Source of the DNA: Pleodorina starrii
Lineage: Eukaryota; Chlorophyta; Chlorophyceae; Chlamydomonadales; Volvocaceae
Length of the DNA: 64,000 nt
Assembly: GCA_030267565.1 (NCBI GenBank)
Contig: BRXU01000006.1
Coordinates: 5,166,001 to 5,230,000 of the forward strand
Direction of reading: 5' to 3'
A model generated the notes under the pieces. The model worked only from the letters and a program-made list of their open reading frames with translations. It had not been told where the DNA came from and did no database searches. Position 1 is the stretch's first letter. Each line of letters opens with the position of its first letter. A program made the translations under genes and the position numbers. Of this stretch, positions 33,425 to 43,306 are shown piece after piece.

Positions 33425-34392
33425 GGGCCGCCATGCCGCGGCGGGCTGCTTAGGGGCACGGGACCGCCGGGTAGTGTGCACATCACGGCGGTCCAATGTG
33501 TTAGCTTCCTGTTGCGTTGATTATTGACGCCCTGGGGGTCTGGGTTGTGTTGGAGGGGGCCGATGCCTTCCTCTACTGCGTGTATCCGGTCGTACTGCGT
33601 TCTGCTGTCCCGCCCAAACTACACATGGGAGTGGTGGGTGGGGTGTAGTTTGGTCGGATGTCTCCCTGCTAGCCCGTCGGCCCCTAGCGGTTTGTGCTTC
33701 CCTTGTTAGTTCTGGTTGAGTGTGGCGTTCTCTCCACTGCGCGCTGTGGTGGAAGTCCTCCGACGGTCGTACATCGGTTGGCACGAGCATTTAAGTCTCT
33801 TCCACTGCTTAAACGCAAATGCTCGTTCCTCCGTACCAGACTGAATTAGTGTGGGTCCCTGCGTCCGGTCATGCAACCCTTCCCAATATTTAGTTTGGGT
33901 TCTCCACCGCCCACACACACCGCCTAGCGGCCGCTCCCCCGGTCCCTGAGCCTGCCGCTCACCGGGCCTTGCGAACTGTCGGCCACTACCGTCTTCCGTC
34001 GGCTGCGGTGCCAGCCCGGGGCTGCCCTGGGTACGGGCGGCTCCTAACCGTCTGTAACACTGTAACACTGCCCCATCGCGCTTCCCCCTCCACCCGTGTC
34101 GCACCGTTCCCTGCCCCTTCGTCCAGTCAGCCCGCGCCCCGGCGATCTAACTCCTCGCTTCAGCTAGTTCACGGCCCCTGAGCCCTATTTCTGCCGGCGG
34201 CGCCGGCTGCCGGTGCCTGCCGCCTCGCGCTCCCGGCGGCCGTCGTCCACGACCCGTGTCCGGCACTTGCCAGCCCCTCGCCGTCCGTCTACATACCCGG
34301 TTTCCCCCCCCACCGTGCCGCGTCCGGGCTAGGTCTCCTTGCCCCCATCGCTCGGCCATGGCCTAGGCAGTTCGGTCCCTCCCGACCCTCGA
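33425..34392. other. Spacer between convergent recombinase and RT genes
   Basis: Contains an 11-bp inverted repeat (CCAAACTACAC at 33613-33623, GTGTAGTTTGG at 33645-33655) and the second 30-bp direct repeat at 33883. No gene was seen. Confidence 0.6.
33883..33912. repeat. 30-bp direct repeat, internal copy
   Basis: Identical to 31170-31199 and in the same orientation. Confidence 0.85.
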
Positions 34393-36795
34393 TCACCTCC
34401 ACAGGATGTACACTGCTTCGACTGCGTATCGGGGGGCCTTCGGCTCGCGCCCCGGTCCGCCGGTGACCTGAGGTCCCGGCCGGAACAGGTGGGGGATGTG
34501 CGGGAGGCGCTTCCGGGCCCGGATGGGCAGGCTTACCAGCAGCGCCCGCCACCACCGCGGCCACACCGGTGCTATGAGTACGCAGTCGGGCCGCTCATCC
34601 GCGATCTTCCGCACCACCCGTCCCATCTGGTCGAAGGGTGGGTTGATGTACAGGACGCCCTGCCGGGCCCACTCGCCCCAGTGCTGGGTGAAAGCGTCGA
34701 TGGCCAGCGCGCCTGGGCTCCAATGGCGCGAGAAGAAGCGGCCCGGCAGCTTGGTGGAGAACGCGTCCGCGAACACGTCGACTGCGGGGCCTCTTCCCGC
34801 CAGGCACGGTTCCGCCCACAGGCGGGAAAAGACCCCGTCGTCCAGGCACCATTGCGAGCCGTCCTCGTACTTGGAGAGCGCGTCCGCCAGCTGCTGCAGC
34901 TGCTCCGTTCGGGGGTACCACACCAGCTGCACTTCGAGGTCGGTCTCCGCGCACAGCTGGTAGAGCTCGTCCACCCGCTGTAGGCACATGCCCTTGCCCT
35001 TCATGCCCAGCACACAGCATGTCGCGGCCTGGCTGTCGGTCTGGTACTGCAGCAGGCGTCCCGCCAGCAACTGCGGGCCCCGCTCCTGCAGCCACTCCAC
35101 GGCCAGCGCCACGGTGCGCAGCTCCCGCTCCGTGCTGGACATGTCGCCCTTCTTCATGCGGCCCAGCTCCTCGGGGGTGAAATACACCACCATCTGGCTC
35201 GCCTCCCCCGGACCCAGCTCTCCGTCGGGCAGGAACGCGGCGTACGCCCGCTCTGACGCGTCCCCCGCGACCCGGAGCACCAGTGCGGGCCCCTTCCGCC
35301 ACCAGGTCTTGCCGTTCTTGCATCGCAGCAGCCGCACAAACAGCTGGGCCCTCGACAGGAAAGTTCCCGTGTCCCCCACCGCCGCGTCCCAGCTCGCCGC
35401 CCCTGCCATGGCCAGTCCCACCACGCGGGCGTGGAGTGGCGCCGTGGCCACCGCCAGGCTCAAGGCCATGATGGTTCCAGCCACCCGCGCCACATCCCGC
35501 TTGGAGACCGAGCCGGCTGCCTCCAGCTGGGCCACCATCTCTTCCAGCTGTCGCACCTTTTCTTCGGGGACTTCGAACGCCTCCCGCTCCGTATCGACTA
35601 TGAAGCCCAGGAATCGGACGCGGTGCGACGGGCGCAGCTGGCATTTCTCCAGGCTCAGAGTGAAGCCCAGGGCGGTCAGCAGGCCGACCACCACTCGGCA
35701 CAAATGCTGGGCCTCCTCGCGGGTGTGCGCCGCCACCGCACAGTCGTCGATCAGGTACGCCAGGTTGACCCCTCTCTCCCTCAGCGGCCGGAACAGCTCT
35801 TGTTTCAGCGTGCTGTAGACCCAGCAGGCCGGAGCGAACCCGAAGGCCATCACCAGCCAGCAGTACAGCTGGCCCTGCCACTCGAACGCCGCGAAGCGGT
35901 ACATGTCCGGGTGCAGCAGCAGGTTCCAGTAGCCGCTCTTGTCGTCCGTGGTGAACATGAAGTCCTCCTTGCGGAGGAATTCGGGCAGGTCTGCCAGGGA
36001 CTCGTACTTCAGCGGCGGGATCTCCATGAAGAGGTTGGGATACATGGGGTTCATGCAGAGGCGCAGCTTCTTGCCCTCCACCACCCGCAGGCCATTGACT
36101 ACGGTGGGCTGGCCCCACTCTGCGGGCCACTTCCGGATCACGCCGGTTTTGAGGCATTTCTGCAGCTCCGCAGTGACGAACTCGGCGTGCGCTTCGGTGC
36201 TGCGGTGGTTGGGGAACTGGATAGCGTGCGGCTCCTGGCCGGTCAGGTAGGACTCGGGGTCTGCGCCGTTGCCGACGGCCTGGGATATCATCTGGAGCAC
36301 TATGCGCCGCTTCTTCCGCCGCAACGGCGGGAGCGGGGCTGCCGCCCCCGGGGCCCCCACCCAGTTGAATCGCACGCCTTCCGTTATCGTTTGCAGCACC
36401 ATCTTCTGGCTGCGGGTGAGCGCCCGCCCGCCGTTATGGAGCTCAAAGTATCGGCGCCACACCGTGCTGCACGCTCTGAGCAGGCCCGGTTGGAAGTCCG
36501 CTGGGTTTCTGGCCGTGGCGTGCATCTGTCGCTCGAACGCCTCATCGGGCATTGCCGCTTCGGGGAGGGGCCCTGACGGGGTGGACGAGCTGAGGCGCCG
36601 CCAAGACTCTTCGAGTAGCTGGCTAGCGCGCTGTTCCTCTACCTCGGGCGGGGCTGGGAGGCTGGTCGGCGCTTGGCTGTTCGGGGACACTGCTACACGT
36701 TGGGATGGCGCGGGCAGGAGCGCGTCCTCCGCCAGCTCGCACCACACCGCACTTGCCCCGTCCTCCGGGTCCGGCAGCTCAGCTTCCCCGTCCAC
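34393..36795 (-). CDS. Reverse transcriptase/RNase H with C-terminal methyltransferase-like domain
   Basis: An 800-codon frame, ATG at 36795, TGA at 34393-34395. N-terminal 1-150 is acidic and variable. RT domain about 200-400 has motif A FTTDDKSGYWNLLL (281-294), the QLYCWLVMAFGFAPA stretch (309-323) and the catalytic YLIDD box (347-351). RNase H about 505-645 keeps its acidic residues: Asp512 (GDAS), Glu556 (STERE), Asp587 (QTDSQ), Asp638 (LADAL). Residues 675-760 carry LYINPPFDQMG with an NPPF motif at 718-721, as in the DAM-like methyltransferase domain that follows RNase H in many DIRS elements. No protease or integrase is visible. Intact frame with all catalytic acids present, so probably capable of function. 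Confidence 0.9.
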   Translation of the reverse strand: MDGEAELPDPEDGASAVWCELAEDALLPAPSQRVAVSPNSQAPTSLPAPPEVEEQRASQLLEESWRRLSSSTPSGPLPEAAMPDEAFERQMHATARNPADFQPGLLRACSTVWRRYFELHNGGRALTRSQKMVLQTITEGVRFNWVGAPGAAAPLPPLRRKKRRIVLQMISQAVGNGADPESYLTGQEPHAIQFPNHRSTEAHAEFVTAELQKCLKTGVIRKWPAEWGQPTVVNGLRVVEGKKLRLCMNPMYPNLFMEIPPLKYESLADLPEFLRKEDFMFTTDDKSGYWNLLLHPDMYRFAAFEWQGQLYCWLVMAFGFAPACWVYSTLKQELFRPLRERGVNLAYLIDDCAVAAHTREEAQHLCRVVVGLLTALGFTLSLEKCQLRPSHRVRFLGFIVDTEREAFEVPEEKVRQLEEMVAQLEAAGSVSKRDVARVAGTIMALSLAVATAPLHARVVGLAMAGAASWDAAVGDTGTFLSRAQLFVRLLRCKNGKTWWRKGPALVLRVAGDASERAYAAFLPDGELGPGEASQMVVYFTPEELGRMKKGDMSSTERELRTVALAVEWLQERGPQLLAGRLLQYQTDSQAATCCVLGMKGKGMCLQRVDELYQLCAETDLEVQLVWYPRTEQLQQLADALSKYEDGSQWCLDDGVFSRLWAEPCLAGRGPAVDVFADAFSTKLPGRFFSRHWSPGALAIDAFTQHWGEWARQGVLYINPPFDQMGRVVRKIADERPDCVLIAPVWPRWWRALLVSLPIRARKRLPHIPHLFRPGPQVTGGPGREPKAPRYAVEAVYILWR

Positions 36796-37111
36796 CGGGT
36801 CCTCGCCGGCCTGCCCCGCCGCGGCACGGGCTCCACTCGGAATGGGCCCCGCCGCGATTCCACGCGGTTCGGGCCCCTCGACGTCGGCCCCGCCCCAGCC
36901 TCTTGCAGTCTGCGGTCACGGCCGTCACAGCGACAGAGGGGACCCGCTCAACCTTGCCTCCCGCTCCGGCTGCCCGCCTGCCTCCATCCGAGCTACGCGC
37001 CCCCCCCCCGCCGGTCGGCGCGACAGTCTTCATTCTAGCGTCCGGGCAGCACAACCCGGCTTTTCCCCTAGGCCCCGTCCTGCTCTCCTACCCTCACATG
37101 TGCCGGTGCTA
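36796..37111. other. Short spacer between gag and RT genes
   Basis: GC-rich, no gene seen. The RT frame starts at an ATG 316 bp after the gag stop, so the two are separate frames rather than a frameshift fusion. Confidence 0.5.
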
Positions 37112-38998
37112 CTAACGACCTGCCTGCTTTGCCGCCAGGGCGGCCACGATACGCCCCGCGACCCGGTCCACGCTCTCGTGCTCGAACGCGCACTTGGGTG
37201 GCCCGCCTCGATTGCAGGCGCTGCCCGTGATGGAAACGTTCAGGCAAGTGGGCGGGCGCAGCGCCCGGGCCGCTCCGTAGAGCGCGTCCTTGTCGGCGCA
37301 GAGGTCGGCCGGCAGGTTGCGACTGGTCAGTTGGGTCTGGACGGCGTGCAGCACCGCCTGCCACGCCGGGGCCCCGCCCGCCTGGCCCTGTCCACCGCCG
37401 CCGCCGCCCCGGCCCCCATTGGGGCCTCGGGGAGCGCCGCCGTAGGGGCCCCCCTCTCCGCCACGGGCCCCCGGGCCTCCGCCCCGGTGGCCCCCGCCGC
37501 CGCCATTACCGCCCCCGTAGCCGCTGCCGCTACCCCCGCTGCCCCCCCTGCGGGCGGCCTTGAACTCCTCCTGCAGCACCGTGTTCCGGATGGCGGCCGC
37601 CACGCTGTCGACGCGCTCGCAGATCCGCAGCAGGCACCCCAGCTGCGGCCCGAAGCCCTGAAGCCACATGGCCTCCGTCATTGGGGGCTCGTATATCTGG
37701 TTTCCCGTCAGCTCCGTGCGCACGCTCCTCAGCCAGCCCCGTTGGGCGTCGTTGAGGCCGCGAGTGTCCTGCTCGAGGTATCGCAGGGCCTTCTCCGCCA
37801 GCTCCGTGCCGCCGAGGGTGGCGGCGAGCTTGCTGCTGATGGTGAAAAGGTTGGCCTCGTAGTTCGAGGCATACGTGCGGAGCTCGCCGAGCACGTCGTC
37901 CCAGTGAGCCATCACATGCTTGGCCAAGCCCTCCGTGAACGCGTCGCCCATGATGCCGCCCATCGCGGCCTTCAGCTTCCTCAGGATCTGCTGGGCGGCT
38001 CCGCGCAGGATCTGAACCGCCGCGTCGGCCGTGTGGGCCAGCGGCGCCGCCGAGCCCAGCGACAGGAGCACCGCGCCGAGGATGGCCTCCGCCATGAGCG
38101 GCGCGTGCGTCGGCCCGTCGTGCTTGGGCTGGGCGCGCAGCAGTGCCCCCGAATGCTTCCGGACCTGCAGTCCTACGGCCTGGGCCGCCAGCTGGGCGGC
38201 GTTGCCCCCTATCCCCTTCGACGGCGCCTGAAGGTCACGCAGGGCGGGGAGGCTCTCGAGGTCGCGGGCCCGCAGCCCCTGGGTGTCGACGTATGGCGCA
38301 CCGAACATCGCGTTGCCCCGCCGCAGCCTCCCGTCCGGGTAGCTCTGCTCGTCCAGCCCACGGTCCCAGGCCGCGGACGCTCCCAACGGCAAAGGGTTGT
38401 CGCTCAGCGGGGGGGCCCAGCCCGCCGCCTGGTCATAGCCGCCGCTGGGCCCTTGGGCCGCGCCCACGGCGGCTGCTGCCGCGGCGCGCAGGGCCTCCAG
38501 CGTCGGGCCGCCGCCCGGCCATGCGCCCGCTGTCCCGGCGAATGTTGGTGCCGCTGGGGTCCCCCGGCTGCCGGGCACAACTGCCGCCGTCCCGGCACGC
38601 TCGAGGTCACGGCCGCTCTCGGGCAGGTTTCCGGAGGGGTTGCCTGACCAGTCCGCCCCGGCGGCGTACACCGAGGGAGCGCCTCCCCGACCTGCCACCG
38701 GGGCCGGGGCTCCACCTAGCAGGGCCGCCAGCGCTGCTGCCGCCGCGGGGACAGCCCCAACCCACCCCGCGGCCGTGCCAGCCCCGGGCACGCCCGGTCC
38801 CAGCTGCGCCGCGGGCAGCGGCGGTGGGGGGACCGGGGCCGGCCACAGGGCGTTCGACCCGTACTGGGCCATGAGCTGGGCCAGTGGCCCCATGAGGGCC
38901 AACGCGCTCCAGTCTCCGGGCACGCCCGCGGGGCCCTCGAACAGCGAGCGCTGGGCTGCTCCTCCCAGACCGCTCGCGGGCCCTTGTCCGCCCGCCAT
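37112..38998 (-). CDS. Gag-like protein of the DIRS-like element
   Basis: Start is taken at ATG 38998 (MAGGQGPASGLGGAAQRSLF). The frame stays open upstream to 39301, but that part would translate the GC-rich palindrome. TAG at 37112-37114. The N-terminal half is Gly/Ala/Pro-rich and probably disordered. The middle is helical (HSGALLRAQPKHDGPTHAPL, QQILRKLKAAMGG, LGELRTYASNYEANLFTISS). A Gly-rich stretch precedes the C-terminus. The C-terminus has a Cys3-His cluster (C-x9-C-x7-C-x3-H, ending PPKCAFEHES) resembling a CCCH zinc finger. Position upstream of RT on the same strand and the terminal zinc motif fit a nucleocapsid/gag role. Confidence 0.65.
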   Translation of the reverse strand: MAGGQGPASGLGGAAQRSLFEGPAGVPGDWSALALMGPLAQLMAQYGSNALWPAPVPPPPLPAAQLGPGVPGAGTAAGWVGAVPAAAAALAALLGGAPAPVAGRGGAPSVYAAGADWSGNPSGNLPESGRDLERAGTAAVVPGSRGTPAAPTFAGTAGAWPGGGPTLEALRAAAAAAVGAAQGPSGGYDQAAGWAPPLSDNPLPLGASAAWDRGLDEQSYPDGRLRRGNAMFGAPYVDTQGLRARDLESLPALRDLQAPSKGIGGNAAQLAAQAVGLQVRKHSGALLRAQPKHDGPTHAPLMAEAILGAVLLSLGSAAPLAHTADAAVQILRGAAQQILRKLKAAMGGIMGDAFTEGLAKHVMAHWDDVLGELRTYASNYEANLFTISSKLAATLGGTELAEKALRYLEQDTRGLNDAQRGWLRSVRTELTGNQIYEPPMTEAMWLQGFGPQLGCLLRICERVDSVAAAIRNTVLQEEFKAARRGGSGGSGSGYGGGNGGGGGHRGGGPGARGGEGGPYGGAPRGPNGGRGGGGGGQGQAGGAPAWQAVLHAVQTQLTSRNLPADLCADKDALYGAARALRPPTCLNVSITGSACNRGGPPKCAFEHESVDRVAGRIVAALAAKQAGR

Positions 38999-39182
38999 GG
39001 GTCGGCGGTCGGGGCCAGAGAGGTGAGCGCGCCCCGGGGTGTCGAGTCGCCGCCGGAGATATGGTGAGCCCCGTCCCGGCGACCGCGCTAGCGCCAGGGG
39101 CGAGGCCGTCCGGCCCAAGCCCTGCACCGTTAGGCCCGGCGAGCGCCGGGATCCCCCCGCCGCGCCTCCGGCCGGGTGGGCT

Positions 39183-39229
39183 CCTACAGGGCGGGGCCCC
39201 CCTGGGCGCTTCGCGCTGGGGCCCCGCCC
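39183..39229. repeat. 47-bp GC-rich palindrome, copy 2
   Basis: Identical to 29391-29437, same orientation, again followed by A residues. It lies just upstream of the gag start on the element side. Confidence 0.9.
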
Positions 39230-39589
39230 AAAAAGAAATGTTGCAATGTGCACATGGCCTTCACACTTGTAGAAGGGGGGTTTTGTGCGAAATCCTAACA
39301 TCAGCCTAGGGTCTTAGGTATACTCAACTGAGGACGCAAAACCTGCATTTATTCGTGATGCAACACCAATTCGATACGATCAAGGAAATGACAGCCTTGG
39401 CATCATGATCGCAGTTTCGTTTCCAAAGAATTATTCCAAGAACGGGCTGTGACGGGGCACTTGCTAACTCCAAAGCTTCCGTTGATACCATGCTTGCCAA
39501 ATCAGAGTTTCCGAAGGATGAATCAAGTCGAATCCCATCCGAAACTGATGTCTGACGTGCCATATATCTTAACTTAGAATGTCGATTGG
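39230..39589. other. Non-coding stretch right of the retroelement
   Basis: AT-richer sequence; no supported gene or strong repeat was noted. Confidence 0.4.
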
Positions 39590-40380
39590 GTTTCAAACCC
39601 GCACGGCGTATGACTAGGGCTCGCCGCCTCCCAAATGCACACGCATTACCCGCTTAGACAAGTATCTGGGAGGATTCGAACCCGTACGGGGTTCGGCTCG
39701 ATACCAAATTGTAGGTTTCAGCCAAAGGACCTATTGATATGCGCTGCGCAGCCCAGAACTGCAGTTATCCCCCCTGCCATGACAGGAATGGGCCAGTGAG
39801 ATCATATCTCTCAGGGGGGGCCAGGTTGACCGTCACCTGGCAGCAAGTGGATGAATTGGGGCTTGCATGCTTGCCAGACGGTCAGGCGTGAAACCCTATC
39901 CCGACTGGTAACGGATGCGAGTTAAGTAGAGGGGTGTATTACGCCCCTCTTACCCAAAACCCACACACTGACCCATGGATTTCGAATCCATTGGGATGAT
40001 GAATGGTTCCACGAAGGTGCATCCACGAAGGCGATTATGACGGTTCTAATCCTTACCATAACATCAGGGCTTTTTGAGTCATAGACCTGATGGGTTGGCC
40101 TGCCTTCGACAGGTTCCCTGTCGAAGGCAGATAAGGAGGCGACCGACTGAATCACCAACGGAATTGCACCACGTAAGGGGCCTCGGTTGATGGACACATG
40201 GGTACTAAGGTTCACGGACCTTAGGGATGAGATCGCACCTCTTAAGGGGTGGTCCAGGTTGACCGTCACCTGGCAGCAAGTGGATGACTTGGGGCTTGCA
40301 TGCTTGCCAGTGGGTCAGGAGTGACAACCTATCCCTACTGGTAACGGATGCGAGTTCGGTCCAAGAATCAACTTCGGAAG
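39590..40380. mobile_element. tRNA-like/SINE-like repeat block
   Basis: On the minus strand GGGTTCGAATCCTCCC (about 39664-39680) contains a perfect B box, and a second B-box-like GGGTTTGAAACCC lies near 39592-39604. A direct repeat of about 130 bp (39790-39921 and 40224-40356, sharing ccaggttgaccgtcacctgg and ctggtaacggatgcgagtt) occupies the right part. The T-arm pairing is poor, so this is not called a tRNA gene. Probably degenerate Pol III-derived repeats. Confidence 0.35.
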
Positions 40381-40406
40381 TGAGGTAAGAATGTTGTGCG
40401 TCTCTT

Positions 40407-40700
40407 TTGTTTGTTCTAGCCGTCTGGGCTAGCTGTACTCACTCGTCATTCTATCATCTCCTGCTTTTACAGGTAGAGATAACCAGCCTCTTCGCCCTGG
40501 CACGGCCATCACAGCTAGCAGCCACGTCAGCAGCTCAGCAACAGCCCCCAGCTCAGCCCCCAGCTCAGCCCCCAGCCAAGCCCAGCCCCCAGCTCAGCCC
40601 CCAGCCCAGCCCATTCAGCCCAGTGGCGGCACATACCGACATGCACGCACACGCACACATATGCACGCACATGCGCACACCCCTGCCAGGGGATGCGTAA
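40407..40700 (+). other. Gln/Pro-rich repeat frame, status unclear
   Basis: A frame containing PPAQPPAQPPAKPSPQLSPQ, read from a CAGCCCCCAGCT-type repeat, follows a possible acceptor (cttttacag). It could be an exon of the proline-rich locus to the right or simple repeat DNA. Confidence 0.25.
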
Positions 40701-41166
40701 TACTTCCTGCCTGCGGGCGGTTCCGGAGTTTGCCGTTGTATTAACATTTCTGTGTTGCCCCCCGCCCAGTGCAGGACAAGCAGTGAAGCTGAGAACACAC
40801 AGCAAATACCAAAGGCAGCAAATAACAGAGCAGCTCGGTCTTTGTAAAGGCCTCGCTAGTAGTAGTATAGGTGTTATTTATTTTTATTATCCTTTCTATC
40901 CCTATTAACGGGACTCTACCGACTGTCTGCACCATGTTACGGGTGCTTCGAGACAATTATTGTTGGTTTATTTTCCTATTTAGTATCCATCCCCCAGTAA
41001 TCCCGGTTAATCCTTTCTTTCCCCGCCCCCGCCGGACACCCCAGCACCACTTACCCGACATCCGTTACCCGCCGCCTCATTTAAGCAGGAAAAAGGAAGA
41101 TCTGTCATATCTCACCAAGACCTACCAACCCCACCAAGACCTCCCAACCGCCGAGACGTCCCAACC

Positions 41167-42018
41167 ACCAAGGCCGTCATGGACCGTCTATCCCTGCACG
41201 CCTACACCTCCGAGTTCATTCCGCACCGCCACCATCGCCGCCGTCACCACCTATGCCATTGCCGCCGTTTTTTTATGCCATTGCCGCCGTCACCACCTAT
41301 GCCATTGTCACCACCTATGCCATTGTCTTTCCCCGTCCCCTCCTATGCCATTGCCGCCGTCACCGCAGCCAACCAGTCCGCCGCCGCCGTCGCCGCTGCC
41401 CCCTAGTCCGGCGCCTCCCTCCCCTCCCTTACCGCCGTCACCCAATCCGCCCAGCCCGGCACCCTCTCCACCGCCGCCCAACCCGGCCCCAAGCCTATCT
41501 CCTCCCAGCCCCTCGCCGCCAGCTCCTATCCCGCCATCGCCCCGGCCTCGCTCGCTGGAACCCCTGCCTCCGTCCCCGCCACCGCCATCGCCCCGGCCGC
41601 CGACCCCGCCACCACCGTCACCCCAGCCGCCAACCCGCCACCGCCGTCACCCCAGCCGCCGGCCCCGTTACCACCCTCGCTTACCACAAGCCGCCGTCGC
41701 CGTCGCCGCCGCCGCCGTCCCCCAAACCGCCATCGCCGCCGCTGTCGCCGCCATTCGTGTTCTTTTTTAACTAACCCAACTTTCTACCCAAGATCGTATG
41801 AACCCCCGCCCTTCCCTTCTGAGGGCATTGACTGCCTTCCAATTCATGCCACCCGCCTTTTGCCTCATAACCCCGCCCCACCCCCGCCACCACCGTCATC
41901 CCAGCCGCCGACCCCACCGCTGCCGTCACACCAGCCGCCGTCGCCGTCGCCGCCGCCGCCGTCCCCCCAACCGCCATCACCGCCGCCGTCGCCGCCATTC
42001 GTGTTCTTTTTGAACTAA
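41167..42018 (+). pseudogene. Decayed Ser-Pro-rich (hydroxyproline-rich glycoprotein-like) locus
   Basis: PPSP/SPPPP repeats like those of volvocalean extracellular-matrix glycoproteins run through this region, but they switch frame at least three times. One frame gives [14 protein letters not shown] (about 41280-41340), the next [18 protein letters not shown] (41360-41640). The last ends [12 protein letters not shown] with stop at 41772-41774. A 244-bp tandem repeat then gives a second terminal segment ending PPSPPFVFFLN with stop at 42016-42018. Frame changes could be introns, but no good splice sites were seen, so decay is favoured. No signal peptide or conserved globular domain was identified. 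Confidence 0.45.
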
Positions 42019-42101
42019 CCCAACTTTCTATCCACGATTGTATGGACCCCCGCCCTTCCCTTCTGAGGGCATTGACTGCCTTCCAACTCATGCCACCCGC
42101 C
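41754..42101 (+). repeat. 244-bp tandem duplication of the 3' end and flank of the Pro-rich locus
   Basis: ttcgtgttcttttt...cattgactgccttcca at 41754-41857 recurs at 41999-42098 with few changes, including the stop and downstream flank. Confidence 0.8.
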
Positions 42102-42885
42102 TAGTAGTGCATTGCCCTTATTGGGGTGGTAACCATTTGTGGTGTCCCCTTTAGTGATGGCAGTGCATTCCCATGTCACCAGATTATATTCACTTTATGA
42201 GTTACATACGTAGGTAGACGAGTTAGTTGTGTTGGGGTTAAGATTGCTGATGGTGACCCATTTGCAGATTTCTGCAACTATACAAACTGCCCTTTCTTGG
42301 TCCCTGATGAAGAGGTGCTGTGTGATGCTAAGGCCATGTATGCTGGTCTCTGGTGTCGTCCCCTCAGCAGGCAAAACTGTGGACCCATGGAGCATACATC
42401 CAGAGTGAGGAGCTGATCATCAAAGCCCAGTTTGGTCATGCAGCCCCTGTGGTCGGTGCGGATTATACAGGACCTAATCACAATGTTCAAGGGTAAGTTG
42501 AAATTAGTATAAGGATCACACCCAGACCCCAAAAACCTTAAGAGGGGTCTTCCTACGATTCTCCTCCATAGAATCGAGTAACAACAGCACTTTTGGAAAG
42601 ATCTTCAAGGGTGGATTAATAATATATTTTTAGGATATCTCACTACCCCCCTTTTTGAAGGAGGTATGACCCTTTAAGGTTGGGGCTGGTCATGAGCCTG
42701 TCACTGTAGCTGGGTGGATGCTGCACATCTGTAAAGTTCCAAATAATTGATAAGCACATAAATGGGTGCTGATTTAAGCCCTTAAGAAGTCATGAGTTCA
42801 GTTCCCATAAACATGTGTTTACTCTCACACTCATAAGAATAGGAAACATGTGTCTAACTTCATACTCTATGAGGTATACAGCTTG
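42102..42885. other. Non-coding stretch, nothing recognised
   Basis: AT-rich, with no supported gene; short frames only. Confidence 0.4.
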
Positions 42886-42902
42886 ATTATGTATATGTCA
42901 AT

Positions 42903-43306
42903 CAGGCTCTCAAGCTCTCAGGCTCTCAGGCTCTCATCAGGCTCTCAGGCTCTCAGGGTTTCTGGCAGAGGGGGGCAAAGGGTGTTCAGAAGGTTGGGCA
43001 GAGGTTGGGCAGAGGTTGGGCAGAAGGTGGGGCAGAGGTGGGACGGAAGGTGGGGCAGAGGGAAGGCAGAGGGGAGGCATAGGTGGGGCAGAAGGTGGGG
43101 CAGAGGGGAGGCAGAGGTGGGGGCAGAGGTGGGGCAGAAGCTGGGGCAGATGTGGGGCAGTGATGGGCCAGAAGGGGGAAAGAAGTTAGGATGTAGGTGG
43201 GGCAAAGGTGGGGCAGAGGTGGGGCAGAGGTGGGCAGGATAGGGGGCAGAGGTGATAGAGGTGGGGCAGAGGTTGGGCAGAGGTTGGGCAGAGGTGAGGC
43301 CGGCTG
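42903..43306 (+). repeat. G-rich minisatellite (AGGCTCTC, then GTGGGGCAGAG)
   Basis: A short AGGCTCTC tandem run (42903-42958) passes into an imperfect ~11-bp repeat of GTGGGGCAGAG. Frames across it are repeat artefacts. Confidence 0.85.

Larger units (their letters stand above)
31170..39229 (-). mobile_element. Kangaroo-like DIRS-order retroelement (approximate limits)
   Basis: Read on the minus strand the order is gag (39.0-37.1 kb), then reverse transcriptase/RNase H/methyltransferase-like protein (36.8-34.4 kb), then a tyrosine recombinase on the opposite strand (31.5-33.4 kb). Tyrosine recombinase with RT/RNase H and no integrase or protease defines DIRS-order elements. An inverted recombinase gene is the described peculiarity of Kangaroo from Volvox. 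The left limit is taken at a 30-bp repeat (31170) also found inside at 33883. The right limit is uncertain and set at the palindrome ending at 39229. Reading frames are long and intact, so the copy may be young. Confidence 0.75.

Noticed and set aside
32457..33496. Other long frames over the recombinase exon on both strands
   Set aside because: Shadow frames; the R-H-R-Y residues are in the 32210-33424 frame only.
34403..36576. Long plus-strand and alternate minus-strand frames over the RT gene
   Set aside because: They are GC-rich shadows of the RT/RNase H frame, which alone carries the catalytic motifs.
39590..39690. tRNA gene on the minus strand at the B-box match
   Set aside because: T-stem and acceptor pairing fail beyond three base pairs, and no convincing anticodon arm was found.
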